A DNA stretch of 64,000 bases from NORP240 sp965222175 (GCA_965222175.1 OZ244938.1:2108001-2172000), one strand, 5' to 3'. Shown: positions 7,371 to 15,782, counted from the stretch's first letter. Notes: generated from the sequence alone by a model not told the origin. Numbers and translations are program-made.

Positions 7371-7958
7371 TCAGGATATTGGATACCCAGAGTCTTTTAA
7401 CGCTTCACAGGCCTGTTTCACACATTTTCTGCATATAAATAAACTCGGGCCAGCTACTACTTCCCCACGGTTTGGAGGTTTTTCATTGCAAAAACTGCAG
7501 TTAGGAATAGCTTCAGGATTTTTATTAGTGCCCTGCATCTTAGAACCCGTCGCCAACACCCAACCAGCTTTCGGATTATCAATTCTATTGGACTTCACGT
7601 CTGGTTCCCGCTTTTCCGGCTCCCTCACAATGGCCCCTTCTCTGCTTTTGTCCTGGGTTTCTTCAATTACTTCATGAACAACCAGTTGCATGGCAGATGC
7701 AATTTCATCAGAAATTCGACTTTGGCTGCTCAGGATCGACTTGCCCATTTCGGTGGCGTAGAAATCAAGAAGAGCTACTATTTGCTCTGGACTGAAATGC
7801 TTCAACCTTATATTAATCTGTTGCTCTCGCATTCTTTGCCTGATCTTTTCATCTATCTCTTTCAGGCCAGCGGCTCCAGGAGGATGTTTACGCACAGGAT
7901 CTCCAGCCGTTAGAGCAACTAATTCCTCAACTAATTTCCTTTTTTCTTCAGCATTCAT
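7371..7958 (-). CDS. Uncharacterised protein with C-terminal ClpX-type zinc finger
   Basis: This is a 195-residue soluble protein with two recognisable parts. Residues 50-100 (HFSPEQIVALLDFYATEMGK, then a helical stretch) resemble the DUF2059-type helical domain. After a charged linker (102-130), residues 154-179 carry CSFC, 18 residues, then CRKC, with AGPSLFIC before the second pair. This spacing and wording match the C4 zinc-binding domain at the N-terminus of ClpX. No AAA+ module is present. In ClpX this domain dimerises and recruits substrates and adaptors, so an adaptor or ligand-binding role is possible, but that is inference. It is co-directional with the orphan antitoxin gene. Confidence 0.75.
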   Translation of the reverse strand: MNAEEKRKLVEELVALTAGDPVRKHPPGAAGLKEIDEKIRQRMREQQINIRLKHFSPEQIVALLDFYATEMGKSILSSQSRISDEIASAMQLVVHEVIEETQDKSREGAIVREPEKREPDVKSNRIDNPKAGWVLATGSKMQGTNKNPEAIPNCSFCNEKPPNRGEVVAGPSLFICRKCVKQACEALKDSGYPIS

Positions 7959-8107
7959 GATAGCCCTGAATTTCCGATTTTATCGCGGATCGCACTACTC
8001 AATGCGAGGGAGAAGACAAAGAGGTTAGTTTCAGTGTCAATTCAACCGTCGGATTGGACTGAATAAACTGTCATCAATGAACAACCCCTGTCTGTCGGAA
8101 TCTTCCT

Positions 8108-8429
8108 CTACCGGTCGCTTGGCCGATCTGTATGTAGCAACCCTCTCGGTCCACCGAAATCGATTACTTTAAAATTCTCCGGTGATTGCATCTCGTCGGT
8201 CTGTAATGTCGCGGAAATGCCATAGGTTGGGAATTGTTCAGGATCTGATATCACATCAAGGCGGAGCATCCCGGTTGCTGTGACTAGTAACTCTGAACTG
8301 GATGACATAGTTATCCACCATCGACTCCGTTAATTCGAGAAATGGCGAAACCGTGCAGGTGCAAGCTAGGGTCGGCACTGCATAGAACAGCCCGACCAAA
8401 GTGAGTGATAGCCTGGTTAAACAGTTCAT
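8108..8429 (-). pseudogene. Exported small protein, apparently frameshifted
   Basis: An ATG at 8429 with a good Shine-Dalgarno (GGGAG) starts a frame with a clear signal peptide (LTRLSLTLVGLFYAVPTLA) and a cysteine pair CTC, then stops at 8256. A second frame, 8108-8308, continues in a different phase with LLVTATGMLRLDVISDPEQF and FKVIDFGGPRGLLHTD, and has no initiation site of its own. The two overlap at 8256-8308, so one indel would join them into a secreted protein of about 105 residues. I do not recognise the family. Two separate short proteins is the alternative reading. Confidence 0.5.
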
Positions 8430-8603
8430 AGCTTCGCTCCCGATTTGACGTAGACTTCTTAAAATGAGCGTTAAGCCCGGGAAAGATTACGATAGCCGTA
8501 GAAAGCTATCATTGTGACGGTGAATTGATTACTTCCGCTTCGGGTTAATAGTGATAGTAGCGCTTGTTCTGCCGAAAGTCAGCTTGCGGCTGAAGAGCAG
8601 ACA

Positions 8604-9044
8604 TCAGTCTTCTATAGAGGGCGGCGGGCGCCCTGTATATGAATCTGAGAAATGTCCATCCGTAGCTTCTGCCCTCAATGCAAACTGAAATAAATACGTT
8701 ACACCTTTGGCAAGAAGCGGAATACCGTCTTCAGAAAGTCTCGGATCGAATCTAAGAGATTCAGCCGATTGAATTGCTGGTCTTGTAAAAATCCCTGTTG
8801 GTTCCTCATCCAGGATAACTATTGATGATTTGTCTACAGTGCCATCTTTCAGTACGTCAAATGCCACGTGAACCCAGCCCTCAATTCGTTGTTCAACTGC
8901 AGATCTGCGATAGTAAGGTGGGTCCTTATAGATCGGTAGCATCGGCTCTGGGGCGTTCAATTGAGCAAATGCCGTCATACTTGAGAATATTAGGAACAAT
9001 ACACTAACCGAACCAATTGTTTTCAGGCGCATTTGTGTGCCCAT
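8604..9044 (-). CDS. Periplasmic protein with TonB C-terminal domain
   Basis: From ATG 9044 the protein has 146 residues; this start has AAGGAGCT just upstream, while the longer frame from 9107 has none. Residues 1-26 form a signal peptide (IGSVSVLFLIFSSMTAFAQ). The rest, with EGWVHVAFDVLKDGTVD and SAESLRFDPRL, is a TonB C-terminal-like domain. It lacks the inner-membrane anchor, proline-rich spacer and ExbBD neighbours of a true energy transducer. It is better viewed as one of the free periplasmic TonB-C proteins common in marine gammaproteobacteria, whose role is not established. Confidence 0.75.
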   Translation of the reverse strand: MGTQMRLKTIGSVSVLFLIFSSMTAFAQLNAPEPMLPIYKDPPYYRRSAVEQRIEGWVHVAFDVLKDGTVDKSSIVILDEEPTGIFTRPAIQSAESLRFDPRLSEDGIPLLAKGVTYLFQFALRAEATDGHFSDSYTGRPPPSIED

Positions 9045-9213
9045 ATTGATAGCTCCTTGATTTCGTGGCCACTCAGCCCAGGCAGCTATCGGCATATCAA
9101 GAGACATTCTATTTCTCTGGAATGGATGCGTTCTGACTGGCGGGTCATCAGGTCACGGTCGAGCCACAAATGCGAATCTGTCGTCGCCACTGAATCCGCA
9201 AGATGCGTAATAG

Positions 9214-9447
9214 TTATGAGTCGATTCTCGCCTTGAGCCAGTCTGTAGCGTACTGCTCCGCAGTCAGGTTAAAAATCATTCCGCTTGGAAGGTCATGTAC
9301 TATGGATTTGTCAGAATCCACATCAAGCCCAACAGGGGTCAGTACTACACATAAGCCTACTACACATAAGCCGTTGTGGAATACGATTATAATTGCTCCT
9401 GGATTGACAGGAAATGCAAGCCCTTCCGAAATTGCAGGAGCTGACAA
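9214..9447 (-). CDS. Short uncharacterised frame, possibly a gene fragment
   Basis: The 77-residue frame starts at TTG with no Shine-Dalgarno and is bounded upstream by an in-frame stop at 9466-9468. It contains AISEGLAFPVNPGAIIIVFH and ends with LTAEQYATDWLKARIDS. A 15-bp tandem duplication (9346-9375 region) repeats GLCVV twice in the protein. It may be the remains of a larger protein. I cannot assign a family. Confidence 0.25.
   Translation of the reverse strand: MSAPAISEGLAFPVNPGAIIIVFHNGLCVVGLCVVLTPVGLDVDSDKSIVHDLPSGMIFNLTAEQYATDWLKARIDS
9343..9374. repeat. 15-bp in-frame tandem duplication
   Basis: The unit TACTACACATAAGCC occurs twice in direct succession (start about 9344). On the minus strand it encodes GLCVV-GLCVV within the 9214-9447 frame. 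It looks like a recent replication-slippage event. Confidence 0.7.
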
Positions 9448-9591
9448 ATCAAAGATTGGCGGAATTTAAGTAAAGAAATTGAGCCTAAAACTATCCCATT
9501 TCGTATTAAAGACTACTGCAATTTCCTTATTGTGGTTTCTATAACCTACCGCCAGAAACTGGGAGTTGTCTCGATTCAATATGTATGCGCA

Positions 9592-9900
9592 TCACAATTC
9601 AACTCTTATCGATAGCGGTTCAGATTCAACTTCAATTGTCGGCAAGGTTTGACTGGATTGCCCGAATACGTCTGATTGCCCCATCACTTCACCAATCATT
9701 GTGATTATTGGTATCTGTAATATGCCTTGTTGCCTGGGGGTAACTGAATAACGAAGCTGATAGACACCAAACGTCGTTCCATTAACTTCTTCTTGATATT
9801 GTTCAATATCGAGTGGCCCATCAACATCGGCCCCCGATACTTCAATCTCTGAAAATACTGGAGCACGTACACAACAAGTATCCCAATAAAATCGATACAT
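9592..9900 (-). pseudogene. BatD-like protein fragment
   Basis: These 102 codons read EIEVSGADVDGPLDIEQY, then NGTTFGVYQLRYSVTPRQQG and LQIPIITMIGEV, then IEVESEPLSIRVEL. This is the pattern of one repeat of the BatD (oxygen tolerance) extracellular domain, in which a beta-sandwich ends with a segment like SEPLxIxV. BatD proteins are several times longer and begin with a signal peptide; neither is present here, and no bat or moxR gene is nearby. The frame is most likely a surviving fragment. No Shine-Dalgarno is seen before 9900. Confidence 0.5.
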
Positions 9901-9976
9901 CTAAGTCAATTCACTATAATTGATTGCTTTCCCTTTTAGTTTCATTCCATTAATAAGCATTGATAGACTGTCGTCG

Positions 9977-9995
9977 ATAATTGATCAGAGGTTCC
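9977..9995 (-). repeat. Copy of the GGAACCTCTGATCAATTAT repeat
   Basis: On the minus strand the 19 bp are identical to 1360-1378 on the plus strand. The copy begins directly after the stop codon of the TPR gene that ends at 9996. Confidence 0.85.
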
Positions 9996-11306
9996 CTAGA
10001 TCCCTGCTTCAATTTCGCTTTCTATCTGACGAATAGCTCCAAGAAATGATGCATGCAGGTATTCAGGGAGAAACTCCAGGGCTTCCTCGTAATGCTGCTT
10101 TGCCAGCCGTAATTCGCCACTCCGGTGATACAGGCGGCCAAGTTCAACTCTATAGAAACCGTTCTCTGGTTCCAGATCAACGGCTTTGATCTGAGCGCTC
10201 AGCTTTTTCTCCAGGTCGTTGCCAGCCAACTGCGAATACGTTGAATAAATCACGCCCGATTCCAGTCCTGGCGAAATTACTGATCGTTCGACCTCAGTTC
10301 TAAGAAATGCCAGATTTACTGCGAACTCTACGTCTACTACCATTCCTGCTGGACGTAAACGTTCCCTGATCCCTGCCATGACAGAATTGGCGTAGGGCAC
10401 TGCTGAATCCTGGCTGATCTCTGTTAACGCATGTAATGCGGCTGATATCCCCTCGACGCAGAAGTCTCCATCCAATAGCCCCCTTAATTCTCTTAAACAG
10501 AGGGTCATCAATGAATGCTCGACTTCATCAGGTGTTAAACTTCCCGGATCTTCCAATCTGCGAATACTTCCCCGGGGATTGATATCCGCACGTAGTTGAC
10601 GAAGAAATCCTGTTGCCTCAAGTTCATGACCAGCCACTCGGTAGCTGTTGACTGCCGCGGCACCGGATCTCCATTTATTGAGAGTCGGGTCAATATTGAA
10701 ATAGCTCTCCACGTAGCACTCCGCCACTTCTTCCGACCATCCTGCGCGCTGATTGTAGCCATGGACACTGTTCAATGAACTCTGTAGTGATCTGCAGATA
10801 AAGGGATCGGGAGTTATCCGGACAATCCTTCGTTACCATTGAAGTTTTTCTTCTTCACTGTCGGAGGTTGTCGACAGGCCCAGCATTGCCTGGGTATTGT
10901 TCCTGTCGCTGTCATAGACTTCCTGATAAGCCTCCCTGGCCTGTAGTCGATATTCCACGAGCTTTTCAACACCCGCAGATTGTTCCAGCAGTCTTCCTGA
11001 CCTGGAGAATTCGAAAAATTGGTAGTAGGTATATCCCTTTGCCAGTTTAACTTCGGTATGGGCGGGCTCTGGAATTCGTTCCAGCTCCTGCAACCAGGCC
11101 TGACAGGTCGCTATGACGGAGGGTGAACGATTGGCACAAGCGATTTCAAATTTATTCTGCAGGCACACTGCATCGGATACGCGGCAGCTTTCCGGAGTCG
11201 AGATGCCCTCCAGCACATAAGTCTGTTCTGGCCCAGGGCCCCTGCTTACGCAACTGCAAAGGCCGAAAATGCAGGTTAGGACTATTGTCAGATTGCGAAT
11301 CGACAT
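9996..11306 (-). pseudogene. TPR-repeat lipoprotein interrupted by one in-frame stop
   Basis: Frame 10833-11306 (157 residues) begins with a lipoprotein signal (MSIRNLTIVLTCIFGLCSC) and runs in helical TPR-like sequence to LSTTSDSEEEKLQW, then TAA at 10833-10835. The same frame stays open without a break past the stop (RRIVRITPDPFI and on) into 9996-10775 (259 residues). That part ends with clear TPR units: FYRVELGRLYHRSGELRLAKQHYEEALEFLP. Reading through would give one lipoprotein of about 436 residues. The second part has only a TTG start and no ribosome binding site. A nonsense mutation is the simplest explanation; I do not know the function. Confidence 0.65.
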
Positions 11307-11333
11307 AGGAAGCTCAGGTTAAGCGGTTCGTGG

Positions 11334-11597
11334 TCAGCTATTCTTGTAAACTGTAGACCGATGGTTGACTTTAACGACTACGACGATGAGTTCATTGTCT
11401 CGGATCTCATAGACAATTCGGTAGACGCCTTGGCGTATACGATAACGCTCCTGTGCCGAAAGCTTTATGCATCCCTCTCCACGAGGGTCTTCGCGTAAAG
11501 TGTCGATCCGTTTCAGAATTCTCGCCACATCCTTTTTCGGAATGCTACGTAGATCCTTGGCAACGGATTTCTTGAATACAAGCTCATAACTTGCCAC
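11334..11597 (-). CDS. RelE/ParE family toxin
   Basis: This 87-residue protein begins SYELVFKKSVAKDLRSIPKK, continues with ILKRIDTLREDPRGEGCIKLSAQERYRIR, and ends VYRIVYEIRDNELIVVVVKVNHR. It is the compact RelE fold: basic N-terminal helices, and RxRxGxYRIVYEI carrying the RNase-active residues. RelE toxins cleave mRNA in the ribosomal A site. The GTG start lies inside the 3' end of the antitoxin gene (14-bp overlap), which is the normal antitoxin-first operon. All expected regions are present, so it is probably active when not bound by its partner. Confidence 0.92.
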   Translation of the reverse strand: MASYELVFKKSVAKDLRSIPKKDVARILKRIDTLREDPRGEGCIKLSAQERYRIRQGVYRIVYEIRDNELIVVVVKVNHRSTVYKNS

Positions 11598-11817
11598 GTG
11601 ACTTGAGGTCTTTCAGCAAGGTTTCATAGCTCAGTGTGGGTTCATCGGCACGTTCTTCAAACGCGTTCAAATCCTCAGAATCTTCACGCAATGCCAGACG
11701 AACGGCCTCGTTCACGACCTCAGACACAGATTGGTGGGAATTCGCTGCCTTGATTCTCAAAGCGTGGTGGATTTCAGGTTCAAAGTAGATAGTGGATCTT
11801 TTTGACATCTCGCTCAT
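11584..11817 (-). CDS. Ribbon-helix-helix antitoxin
   Basis: From ATG 11817, preceded by GAGGTGA, the protein has 77 residues. SKRSTIYFEPEIHHALRIKA followed by HQSVSEVVNEAVRLALRE is a CopG/ParD-type ribbon-helix-helix domain that binds DNA as a dimer. The acidic tail (DSEDLNAFEERADEPTLSYE) would wrap the toxin. It precedes and overlaps the relE-type toxin gene, and the repeated operator at 11843-11866 lies directly upstream, consistent with autorepression. Confidence 0.9.
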   Translation of the reverse strand: MSEMSKRSTIYFEPEIHHALRIKAANSHQSVSEVVNEAVRLALREDSEDLNAFEERADEPTLSYETLLKDLKSRGKL

Positions 11818-11842
11818 AAGCAATCACCTCAATCAGGAACAG

Positions 11843-11866
11843 TAACGCTATAACGTTATAACGTCA
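11843..11866. promoter_or_regulatory. Probable antitoxin operator: three 8-bp direct repeats
   Basis: TAACGCTA, TAACGTTA and TAACGTCA follow one another without gap. The middle contains the perfect palindrome TATAACGTTATA (11849-11860). Spacing and symmetry suit cooperative binding of ribbon-helix-helix dimers, and the site is 26-49 bp upstream of the antitoxin start. Confidence 0.7.
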
Positions 11867-11960
11867 AGTGAATCGGCAATCACTCCCTCTGCAAGATTCT
11901 CTCCTGGTTAAGGAAGCCTGGTCCTAAATACCTGGAAAACAACATCAACAATCGACGATT

Positions 11961-13724
11961 CTATCGTTCCCAGCGATAAGTCGGGGCATCGTGGTTAATA
12001 GTGAGTTCGTCGGAATACGTCGTCCATCCCCGGGGAGAGGTATAACGCACGTAAAAAGGCGCATTGGGCCTCAGCGTCGCGCCGAGTTGACCCGCTGCGC
12101 CAACCGGGAAAACACCCAGGATATCGGAAACCACCCGATAGCTGCCCGTGTCATAAGGCCCGAAACGCCAGCTGAAGAATCCTCCCTGGTACCGGTATTC
12201 AACCTCCAGTGGCGCATCGGCATGCAACGACGTTCGGAAACTTTCCCGGCGCTGGTCAATGGTATTACTGATATCCACCATGCACCGACACTCGGCATCG
12301 TACTCCAGCAGTATGCTTACCGAACTGCCCAGGTAGATGGGGTCGGGGACCACCTCCGGTGCACTGCTGCCCGGTACCAGGCGTTCCTTGAGCAGGATCA
12401 GGTCGGATACGAACCAGAAACTGGTGGTTAGCGAGGGGCTTGGAATGAACGCGATGCTGTCGCCATTGTTCCAGATCAGTTCGGCCTGGCTGTCGAATTC
12501 AGCGCCGGTAGCTGCCGTATTTCCTTGCATCTGTAAGCCATGAACAGCCGTTGTGCCGATCAGCGCCAGCGCTACAGCGGTCAGCATCAACTGCAACGCC
12601 CTGCTGCCGGTCTTGAAAAATCTGACCGCCAGGTGATGACTGAAGTACCCTGCCGAGAAACAGAATGCCGCCCAGGGCAGGAACAGATACCGATCTGCAC
12701 TGGCGATTCCGGGGCTTCTGACCAGCGGAACCAGGGGCAGCAGCAACAATAGCAAGACGATAAGACTGATGCGCATCCCCTGCCGGGACTGGAAACCGGA
12801 CATTACTGCCAGTAATCCATACAGCACAATTACAACGGGCCAGGCAGAGCCGAACAGTAATCCGGGGAAAGTGGCAAAGGTGGACAGCACCTCCGGTATG
12901 AAGGCCGGATCCAGGAATACACTCTGCTCCGTGTACCCGCCCAGCAGGTCGCCCAGCATGTAGCCGCGCCAGGCCGTGTACAGCGCTGCCACGGCAACAA
13001 AGGGCATGGCGGTAATGGCCCGCTCGCGGTTATTGCCTGCAGGCAGGAGGATCAGCAGGACAACCAGCGGTACGTATATTTCCTTGGCGACAACAGCGAA
13101 CCCATAGCACAGCACACTGACCACGAGATAGCCCGGACTGCGCTTCTCTGCATACAGGCTGTAAAAGAACAGTGACAACAGGCAGAACAACAGCCCTTCG
13201 ATATAGTGCCGGGTCATCAGTTGCTGGGCCACCACCAGGGCAGGAGCGCCAGCCAGGAACAGGCTGGCACCGAACAGCGCAGCGCCACCCCCGGTCAAGC
13301 GGGCCAGAAGCAGGTACAGTACCGCGGCACAGGCAGCCAGCGACACCAGGTGATGGACGTAAAAAAGAAACGGATTCAGACCAAAAAGTACCAGGTCTAC
13401 CTCAAAAGAGAGAGGCAGCCACGGCATCAGGTTGGTTCGGGACAGGGACTGCCAGGTTGCCGGCGAAATGAAATCCGCCAGGCTACTGAACTGGTGCAGG
13501 TGCAGCAGTATCGCGGAATCGTCCCAGCGCCAATTGCCCGACAAGGCGCTCCAGTTTAGCACCAAACAGGCCAGCAGCAGCCAGCCCAGGGCAAGCAGGA
13601 GGCCCGCCCCTCCCGGTATCGTGGCGGTCGTCGATTGCCTGGTTCCCCGGTCCGGCCCGGCAAATCCCGAATACCCTGTATGCCTGGTCAGCAAGGCAGG
13701 CTTGTTTTTCCAGTTCTTATTCAT
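11961..13724 (-). CDS. Multi-pass membrane protein, glycosyltransferase-C/TMTC-like
   Basis: From ATG 13724 the protein has 587 residues (the open frame upstream, to 13862, is arginine-rich and not conserved in character). Ten or more hydrophobic segments are visible. The first luminal loop contains NWRWDDSAILLHLHQFSS, similar to the DD-containing first loop of GT-C and TMTC-type transferases. Segments such as FYVHHLVSLAACAAVLYLLLARL and AVVAKEIYVPLVVLLILLP follow the usual GT-C topology. The C-terminal 150 residues form a soluble domain outside the membrane. It may transfer a sugar from a lipid carrier, but donor and target are unknown. No glycan cluster surrounds it. Confidence 0.6.
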   Translation of the reverse strand: MNKNWKNKPALLTRHTGYSGFAGPDRGTRQSTTATIPGGAGLLLALGWLLLACLVLNWSALSGNWRWDDSAILLHLHQFSSLADFISPATWQSLSRTNLMPWLPLSFEVDLVLFGLNPFLFYVHHLVSLAACAAVLYLLLARLTGGGAALFGASLFLAGAPALVVAQQLMTRHYIEGLLFCLLSLFFYSLYAEKRSPGYLVVSVLCYGFAVVAKEIYVPLVVLLILLPAGNNRERAITAMPFVAVAALYTAWRGYMLGDLLGGYTEQSVFLDPAFIPEVLSTFATFPGLLFGSAWPVVIVLYGLLAVMSGFQSRQGMRISLIVLLLLLLPLVPLVRSPGIASADRYLFLPWAAFCFSAGYFSHHLAVRFFKTGSRALQLMLTAVALALIGTTAVHGLQMQGNTAATGAEFDSQAELIWNNGDSIAFIPSPSLTTSFWFVSDLILLKERLVPGSSAPEVVPDPIYLGSSVSILLEYDAECRCMVDISNTIDQRRESFRTSLHADAPLEVEYRYQGGFFSWRFGPYDTGSYRVVSDILGVFPVGAAGQLGATLRPNAPFYVRYTSPRGWTTYSDELTINHDAPTYRWER

Positions 13725-14401
13725 GTGCGGCTTCCGCGGCCTCTGAATGAAAAATTTCTGCTTGATCAGGGAAGTGCCCCGTGACCTGCCGGGCACCACT
13801 GCGAGGCGGCGTGTGGAGAAAATGACCGTCGCCCTGCCCGCCCGACCTGCCGGTTCGACCAAGCCCCGTCCATGGTAACAGACTCCATGCTTTCCCGGAC
13901 TTTGCCGTGGCCGACCAGGCGCGGCGTGATTCCGCTGCCGTTGAACGCCTCCCCCCGGTTGTAACTGGTTCAGGCAGAGAACTCCCCGTGGCCCGAATTT
14001 GCCAGCAGAGCATTGCAGCCTTTGTCGATAGCAACTCCTGGTATCTCCCCACCCAGTTGACGTGCAGGCTGCATGCCCTGGCCAGCGATCCTGCCTTTTG
14101 CAATGACTCCGGCTTCGCTACCTCTGGCCGGAAGTCAGACAGCAGTGGCAAAGTGATGCAGAGAACATGGCTGCGCAAGCAGAGAACCATGGTGATGCCG
14201 GTGTAATAGTGGTTTATGGCAATACCGGGGTCGATGATCGGAGCAGCGGTCTGGTTAACAGAACCAGAGTTGGAGTTTCAAGTATCCGCGGGTACCATAG
14301 TGTCGATGCCGGGGAATTGACCACAGCCCCGTTGTTCGCCATGGAAATTGCCAGTCAGGTTATTGCGACTTTTAAACCTATAGAATGCTGCAAATTCAAT
14401 T
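13725..14401. other. Gene-free stretch before the fusion oxygenase
   Basis: In these 677 bp several frames are open, but none shows family resemblance or a good start. Composition shifts from GC-rich to distinctly more AT-rich near 14150. It may hold the promoter of the gene at 14402; I see no clear -35/-10 pair. Confidence 0.45.
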
Positions 14402-15682
14402 ATGAACATCTCAGATGGTGGAAGGCCTGAATTCAACATTGTGACCTGCCAAATGGACGATACGGATATCCTCGCTCGTTGTCTGCAAGGCGAAGTTGTC
14501 ATCGTGAGAAACCTGCTGAACAAAATCGGTTGGCAACAGCGATTCAACTCACTAGTGAACAGGGCGGTAGCACAACAGGTGAATGAATCTGCTGCTGCAG
14601 AAGTTGCCCGGGACGGATTCGAGCTGATGCACAGGTCGGTAGAAACCAACAGAGCGCAGGATATCGTCAAATCACTGGAGCGAAAACTGGCTCGGCTGTC
14701 TCCCTCGATTCACTACTCGCTTTTATCCAGCGGAATCCTCGGTAATCAGCCTCTCTGGTTTTTGAGACGACCTATCGTGCGTATTCACTATCCGTTTGAT
14801 GAAACCTGGCACTATCGGAAATCCCTGCAGAAATTCAAGTCAACCTATGGTGTGGGACGAATGACTCCGTTGCGCCCTCATCGGGATAGCTGGTTTTCCG
14901 AACCTGCGGAATGTATCAATATCTGGATTTCAATAACACCGGTTGGCCAGGGCAACTCGATGTGCTTTTTCCCTGATTCCTATGGCCTGGAAATGCCGTT
15001 TACGCCCAGCCAGGGCATTCGGCGGACACAGCAGGTTGGCAAGGCAGTCTCTATTGAATTGTCCGCCGGCGATGCTTTATTCATGCATGCGGAACATCTG
15101 CATGCGTCGGAACTGAATAGTACGGACAGTACACGTTTAACCCTGAGCCTCCGGGTTTCCACGGTATCCCCAAAACGAACTTCAAAGCAACCGCACAGGT
15201 ATGCAAGAGTAAGTCCGGCATATCCCTGGACAGTACTATATCTTCATGCTTACTGGGGATACCTGACAAGAAAGATCGAATCACTGAGAAGCAAAGCGTT
15301 CGGTGCCAGAAAACCAATCCAGCTGGTGAGCGACAATAGTACAGCCGACTCTTGTGTTGATTCGATCATCACCGGCCATACCGGAAAATTGGCCGTCAGC
15401 GAGCTTGAAGTAAATATTCCAAGGCTACTTTCCGACAAGCGCTGTGTAGTTCGCTTGAGCGACGACAGTGTCCTGACGTTTGATAGACGTTGTCCACATC
15501 AGGGGGCTGACCTTTCGTTTTCAAATATTGCAGGTCAGAAACTTCGCTGCCCCTGGCACAATCTTGAGTTTGATCTGCGAAGTGGTAAGAGTCCCTGTCA
15601 ATCACTGCGTGACCTTAATGTCCGCCAATGCGAAACGGTCGGCGACAATATCGAACTGAGCACGTTGGAAACAGGTGGATAA
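14402..15682 (+). CDS. Fusion of a PhyH-like 2-oxoglutarate dioxygenase and a Rieske [2Fe-2S] domain
   Basis: This is a 426-residue protein of two oxidative modules. Residues 120-255 resemble the double-stranded beta helix of the phytanoyl-CoA dioxygenase family: RPHRDSWF gives iron ligands H160 and D162, WISITPVGQGNSMCFFPDS follows, then LSAGDALFMHAEHLHASELN with the probable distal ligand H234 and the 2-oxoglutarate arginine R245. Residues 335-420 are a Rieske ferredoxin-like domain with CPHQG (C364, H366) and CPWH (C383, H386), 17 residues between the pairs. All ligands of both centres are present. I know no characterised enzyme with this arrangement. The gene is AT-richer than its flanks and has no strong Shine-Dalgarno. 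Confidence 0.8.
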   Translation: MNISDGGRPEFNIVTCQMDDTDILARCLQGEVVIVRNLLNKIGWQQRFNSLVNRAVAQQVNESAAAEVARDGFELMHRSVETNRAQDIVKSLERKLARLSPSIHYSLLSSGILGNQPLWFLRRPIVRIHYPFDETWHYRKSLQKFKSTYGVGRMTPLRPHRDSWFSEPAECINIWISITPVGQGNSMCFFPDSYGLEMPFTPSQGIRRTQQVGKAVSIELSAGDALFMHAEHLHASELNSTDSTRLTLSLRVSTVSPKRTSKQPHRYARVSPAYPWTVLYLHAYWGYLTRKIESLRSKAFGARKPIQLVSDNSTADSCVDSIITGHTGKLAVSELEVNIPRLLSDKRCVVRLSDDSVLTFDRRCPHQGADLSFSNIAGQKLRCPWHNLEFDLRSGKSPCQSLRDLNVRQCETVGDNIELSTLETGG

Positions 15683-15782
15683 TCACAGCCGTTGGATTTT
15701 CTGGCGCGTCTGGCCGCCCTGGCACAGAAGCCGAGGATGAATCGATAATTTCCAGTCCGCGCTCAGCGACGGTGGCTGGTAT

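Noticed and set aside
13717..14190. 157-codon minus-strand frame and the opposed 13907-14206 frame
   Set aside because: Both are low-complexity, without homology-like motifs or ribosome binding sites, and they overlap each other.
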